A stretch of 64,000 bases of DNA from Rhytidiadelphus loreus (lineage: Eukaryota > Streptophyta > Bryopsida > Hypnales > Hylocomiaceae): the NCBI GenBank assembly GCA_947034895.1, contig OX344763.1:66545093-66609092 (forward strand). The letters run 5' to 3'. Both the position numbers and the translations under genes were made by a program. Positions within the stretch are counted from its first letter, which is position 1. The number at the start of each line of letters is the position of its first letter. The notes beneath the pieces are model-generated. The model was not told where the DNA came from, made no database searches, and saw nothing but the letters and a program-made list of their open reading frames with translations. Positions 60,401-64,000 of this stretch are shown in pieces.

Positions 60401-62100
60401 TATGAAATTCGAATTTAACACATGAACTGGCTCCATTTCATCTAGGAGTGCATTGAGTACATACCCCAGCATACCAGCAGGCCTTGGCTAGAAAAAGCTG
60501 CAACTTGTCCTCATTGACTAGACGGGGTGGGAATTTCCGTGCCTCCCGAGATGGTGCAGATGCATTCATCCACCTAAGCCATCTCACCTTAAAAGTGGGG
60601 CTGACGTTGGCAGTGGCAATTAGCTGAAGCTTCTCAAGGGTGAGTTCCAATGTGGAAAATATGCTCCAATGCCTCTCAATCTGCTCAGTAAACAAGACCA
60701 TGAATTTTGAGTGCACGAAAAAATAAGTGTCACTTCATAGATAATCATGAAGATGTATAACAAATGTACCTCAAGCAACCAATCCTTTCCAAGTGCGGGC
60801 AACGCTTCCGCCACAATTTTAGATAGTTTCTTGTACAACTTTTTAGTGGAGTCCTTGATGGAACATCGCATTGCATCTGCAACACCTTCTAGCTTGACCT
60901 CGTCCTTTGGAATATCTTCGTAGTACTTTCAAACTGCTAGGTCTGTAGCAACTACAATATCTTGTTGGAAACTATAATACAAGTGATCAAACACCTACGA
61001 CGTCCTAAGTAGGTTTGTCAATCTAGATCTTCAAACAAATGTAATAAATAGTAATAAATTCATTCTTTAAATAAATTCCCATACCTTGAAAATGAATGAA
61101 GTGAATACTTCCAAAGGCATCTTATACTAAGTCTTCCATGTAGTTTGTTGGCATGTTCGAACCTCTTCTACACTCAGAACCTTATTAAACTTCTCAATCT
61201 CCATAACCCCATACTCTTGAACTCTATATAATGTATGCACAAGCTTTGTCTTCACGTGAGAATGTTTCGTGCTCCTGTCACGATATTACATTATCGAGTT
61301 AAATGAAATCAAATAATACAAATCCAAACAGTTCAGCAGAGAAGCACATGATCGTCATTCAAGCAGTAGTAGGAAAGACTCACTTGTTAATATCGTGCAT
61401 AGCCTACATGGCCACACCAATTCTTTCTCTTGTATCCAAGACAATTGAATCCATGCATATGTGCTAATTCACATCCAATGAATGAAGGCGAGAAATGTGG
61501 TTCATCCAAGCAATTCGTCTATGATTTCCATCACAGACAAAGAACTTAGAGTCCCCTAAATGCGCTAGCTCTTGACTGCTCTTCAACTGCATGATGAATT
61601 AGTCATTCACAATATTCCATAGGGGCCCCCATGCTTCCTTCTCGGATTCAGTGAATTGAGCGTTTTTGCCTTACTCATCTGCAATGGAAACGTAGAAGAC
61701 CCTTGCTCCTTCATCGTATCTGTTTGTGAACTTATTTTTGAAGAAAGTCAAATCGCATGCCAATGTCGGCCGGACCATAGGCATCGGCACTAACTTGCAC
61801 AAGGGAATTCTCATGCGTGAGAGCTCAGCAGGTGACAACCTCAAATTCGATATGACCAAAATGGTATCCATCTTCTGTGTGCGTCTGATGTTGTCTTCCA
61901 AGAAGTCATCGAGGATTCCTGGAATTGTCCCTTTCGACTCATCTTCCATATCCGTGTTGGAGACAAGCTCTGGTTGTTGTCGGTCATCCACCATCGCGGA
62001 TCCAGCGAATTTCGGAGGCGTCTCTAGAAGACGCAACTCCTCACTGTTCTACATCACATTTACATGGACGATGTCGATATGCTTAGGGGTAGTTGCAAGA
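57440..62100 (-). pseudogene. ParB/Srx-like + beta-class methyltransferase-like gene, copy B
   Basis: Homologous to copy A throughout and longer. N to C: ParB/Srx-like domain (62,036-61,390; IPLCKLVPMPMVRP, DGNHR at 61,518-61,532), helical middle exons (61,285-59,990), DLPLFLMTWLDR exon (59,817), Lys/Glu coiled coil (59,478-59,300), then a methyltransferase-like half. The exon at 58,838-58,498 has LMFADVPEG (58,746-58,763; a degenerate DPPY-type motif IV) and a hydrophobic strand DNGGLLVMYP. The exon at about 58,400-58,151 has HEEARQFMQMLVELNLG then DVVVDYTVAIG (motif X to motif I order), and splices G|GT at 58,150/58,058 to give AIGACIQAC and HIVAFEEDKAIF. Motif IV before motif I is the beta-class order. 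The C-terminal part ends near 57,440. Many stops (at least four TGG to TAG), frameshifts near 59,300 and at CCCC 58,181-58,184, and a MITE at 59,589 make it a pseudogene. Confidence 0.72.
59589..59678. mobile_element. 90-bp TA-flanked hairpin MITE in an exon of copy B
   Basis: Two 43-bp arms beginning ACAATTGTTGTTTTTATGTC are inverted complements with about three mismatches, separated by a 4-base loop. TA dinucleotides flank it (59,587-59,588 and 59,679-59,680), as in Tc1/mariner-type insertions. It has no coding capacity. Removing it with one TA gives GAA TAC ATG GGA TGT in the copy B frame, matching WYIDC of copy A. Confidence 0.85.
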
Positions 62101-63060
62101 AACACTTCACGTTTTTCATTCAAAATTGCGTTTTTTGGCCATAGGACTGGCCTTACTATACAATACTACTAATACTACGTTTTAGAAGCGCCCCGATAAA
62201 TCTGCACCATTGATTAAGGCGACTGCAGATCTACACCGTTGATTTAGTACTATGTTGTCCTATGCAATACTATGGACTACTATGAAGTACTGCAAAAGCA
62301 ACTGAGAACAGAAAATAGTAGAAAAGGGGTCTGTAGAGATTTTCATTTTTAGTAATTCAAAAAAAATTCAAAAAAATTCCATAAAAAAATTCATTTTGCT
62401 AGTGAAGACTGCACTTGCATTGCACCAAAAAATTCATGAAAGAAAATTTTTCCCTCTTCATAGCTTTCGCGCAAAGGAAGGTCACTTTGACCCCATATGT
62501 GCAATCGACATGATGCTATTTTCATAAAAACTCAACGTCAGCCCATTTAGTGTTAGTAGACCTCCAACATGTCCAATTTGTGGCTTCAAATTCTTATTTT
62601 TGGGTCAAAAATAGGACTAAAACCCTCCAAAATGGCTAAGGTAGACACCCAATCGGGGGCAGATTAAAAATAGTAAACTAATTTTTTTTTAATTTGAAAA
62701 ATTACTCAAGGTTTGTAACTTTAGCATCTACCTTCATTCCAAATTTCATGCCAAATGGACAAACAACGCAAAAGTTATGAGCAAAAAGCCAATTTTTAAG
62801 GGCAAGGGGACAAGAAATAGTACAAGTGTTTCTTGCAATCACCCTTAGACATTCATATTCATGTCCTCGAGCTAACATCATTGGATGTAGACATAATGAA
62901 AAACACGTTGTATTTGGAATGAAGGACAATAGCGATTGGATACACAAAATCACCGTTGGGATAAATCCAACGCTGAATGAATACAAAAAGATGACAACGT
63001 GCCTCAAACGGCACAGTCGCATGTCTCTGAAAGGGGTCTATAATCACCACAACAATAGAT
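62101..63060. other. Probable intron or spacer upstream of copy B ParB exon
   Basis: AT-rich, with no recognised coding sequence. At 62,180-62,260 the words CTGCACCATTGATTAAGG and CTACACCGTTGATTTAG repeat about 40 bp apart and look like transposon-end debris. The stretch separates the acidic segment at 63,061-63,477 from the ParB-like exon. Confidence 0.4.
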
Positions 63061-63477
63061 AAGAACATCCTAGTCAGAGTTTGTAGACGAGGAAGTCAAT
63101 ATCACAGAGTCCTCGTTGCCTAACGAAGTCACAGTTGAATGACTAGGTGACGCTACAAAACGATCACGAAGGTCATCAGAGTTTTCTTCCAAATCCCTAA
63201 GAAGGTTATCCAAACTTACAATGGGACATGGACAAAGGACCTATGGAGGATCCAAGGGGAGCATGTCTGGGAGCATGTCTGGATTGATGGAAATTATCGC
63301 AATCTCCGGAGGTACTAGATTTTCAACGTTTACATCTGCATCGTTGAGTGGATACTCCATTGCAGTCGTAGAAGACTCTGCAACGGCGGAAGGATCGTCG
63401 ACATCAACCTGCACATGTGCGTAGACAATAACATTAGGCCTCTCAAATATAAAATTGTCAAATTGTAAATAACTCAA
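63061..63477 (-). CDS. Possible N-terminal exons of copy B
   Basis: Acidic, Ser-rich frame: VDVDDPSAVAESSTTAMEYP, then after a stop SLDNLLRDLEENSDDLRDRF and TSLGNEDSVILTSSS. It lies upstream of copy B at the same place as the acidic frame upstream of copy A (3,596-3,979), with weak similarity. A stop near 63,245 breaks it. No domain recognised. Splice sites were not settled. Confidence 0.35.
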
Positions 63478-63747
63478 TTAAAAAACACAATACGAACCTA
63501 GCTTTGTAATGAAACTATTCATGAAGACAACTCCGAATTTGTATCCCACATGCATATCCATCCAGCCGGCACTCATGTCCCCAAGACAAACTAAACCCAC
63601 CCTCTCTCCAAGCAATCCCACCCCTGCCCTTAGAGCTCTCGCAGGAACAAGACAACCCAACCCAGCCTGTCCTAAATGCACCTAAACTTAATGTGCTCCT
63701 CGACCTACCTTCTCCGCATACACAGATATCTGGTGTGCACCCTCAAA
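63478..63747. other. Short spacer, no gene assigned
   Basis: Pro/Cys-rich when read on the plus strand and Gly/Leu-rich on the minus strand (67 codons, 63,478-63,681). No known motif. GC content is higher than in the surroundings. Confidence 0.35.
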
Positions 63748-64000
63748 GTCTTTAGATTATTTCCAACTTCTACAATTAATATTTCTACATGTTTCATGTA
63801 AAAAATTTATAGGATTTAGAATGGAAGACCCTTAAATCATAGGGCATGGAATTTTAAATTAGTTCATTCAATAGGCATGTGCACTCTTCCTATTTTTATT
63901 TCATACTCTTCCTATTCTCATGCATTCGAGGTCTTTAGATAATTTCCAACTTCTACAAATTTTATTTCCACATGATTCACGTAAAATTTCTAAAGGATTT
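63748..64000. repeat. Partial tandem repeat, about 183-bp period, running off the window
   Basis: GTCTTTAGATTATTTCCAAC at 63,748 recurs as GTCTTTAGATAATTTCCAAC at 63,931. Both are followed by TTCTACAA..., TTTCYACATG and GTAAAA...ATAGGATTT-like sequence for about 70 bp. Only one full period fits in the window. The unit does not obviously match the 49.6-50.8 kb array, although the period is similar. Confidence 0.65.

Noticed and set aside
62180..62260. Transposon terminal repeats (CTGCACCATTGATT / CTACACCGTTGATT)
   Set aside because: Two similar words in the same orientation, no inverted partner and no target duplication found.
1..64000. LTR retrotransposon, CRISPR array, bacterial operon or plasmid features
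   Set aside because: No reverse transcriptase, integrase or gag motifs, no long terminal repeats, no regular short spaced repeats, and genes are intron-split.

Overview
This is nuclear DNA of a eukaryote, very probably a land plant and perhaps a non-seed one (bryophyte, lycophyte or fern). Genes are split by AT-rich introns with GT...AG borders. The families present (CACTA/En-Spm with TNP2, DUF4218 and DUF4216; a SWIM-finger Mutator-like element) are typical of plants. The low GC, the dense decayed transposons and the scarcity of intact host genes suggest a heterochromatic or transposon-rich region. The lineage guess is inference; I cannot run a search.

Layout. (1) 1-3979, minus strand: copy A of an unusual gene family with a ParB/sulfiredoxin-like domain (DGNHR motif). 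One exon is broken by a 129-bp hAT-type MITE. (2) 4.0-8.1 kb: no gene recognised; contains repeated quasi-palindromic words. (3) 8.15-11.9 kb, plus: a decayed Mutator-like transposase. (4) 12-14.5 kb: low-complexity DNA, a ~50-bp tandem repeat and a tRNA-derived SINE-like piece. (5) 14,692-44,983: one 30,292-bp CACTA transposon with matching CACTACTAGAAA ends and a 3-bp ATC duplication. It carries a TNP2-type transposase gene on the minus strand and a divergent second gene (Ptta/En/Spm type with an SR-rich segment) on the plus strand. (6) 44,984-47,619 plus 14,485-14,691: a minus-strand pseudogene with a GHTHDDIDA-type domain, split by the CACTA element. (7) 47.6-54.7 kb: quasi-palindromic AGCTCGAATTGAGCT-type words, a ~180-bp satellite-like array, an 82-bp duplication and a G-rich tract. 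(8) 54.8-56.55 kb, plus: pseudogene D, with a different ParB-like motif (NGQHS). (9) 56.64-56.98 kb: a minisatellite. (10) 57.44-63.5 kb, minus: copy B of the ParB family, long enough to show that the C-terminal half is a beta-class DNA-methyltransferase-like fold. It is decayed and interrupted by a 90-bp TA-flanked MITE.

Common thread. Three transposons of three superfamilies (hAT, CACTA, TA-type) each sit inside a coding exon. In each case, removing the element plus one target-site copy rejoins the reading frame of the host gene. Aligning copies A and B shows four tryptophan codons turned into TAG in B, consistent with G-to-A (C-to-T) decay of silenced DNA.

The strongest candidates for something undescribed are the plant ParB/Srx-methyltransferase family, the giant CACTA with divergent genes, and the recurring quasi-palindromic words.
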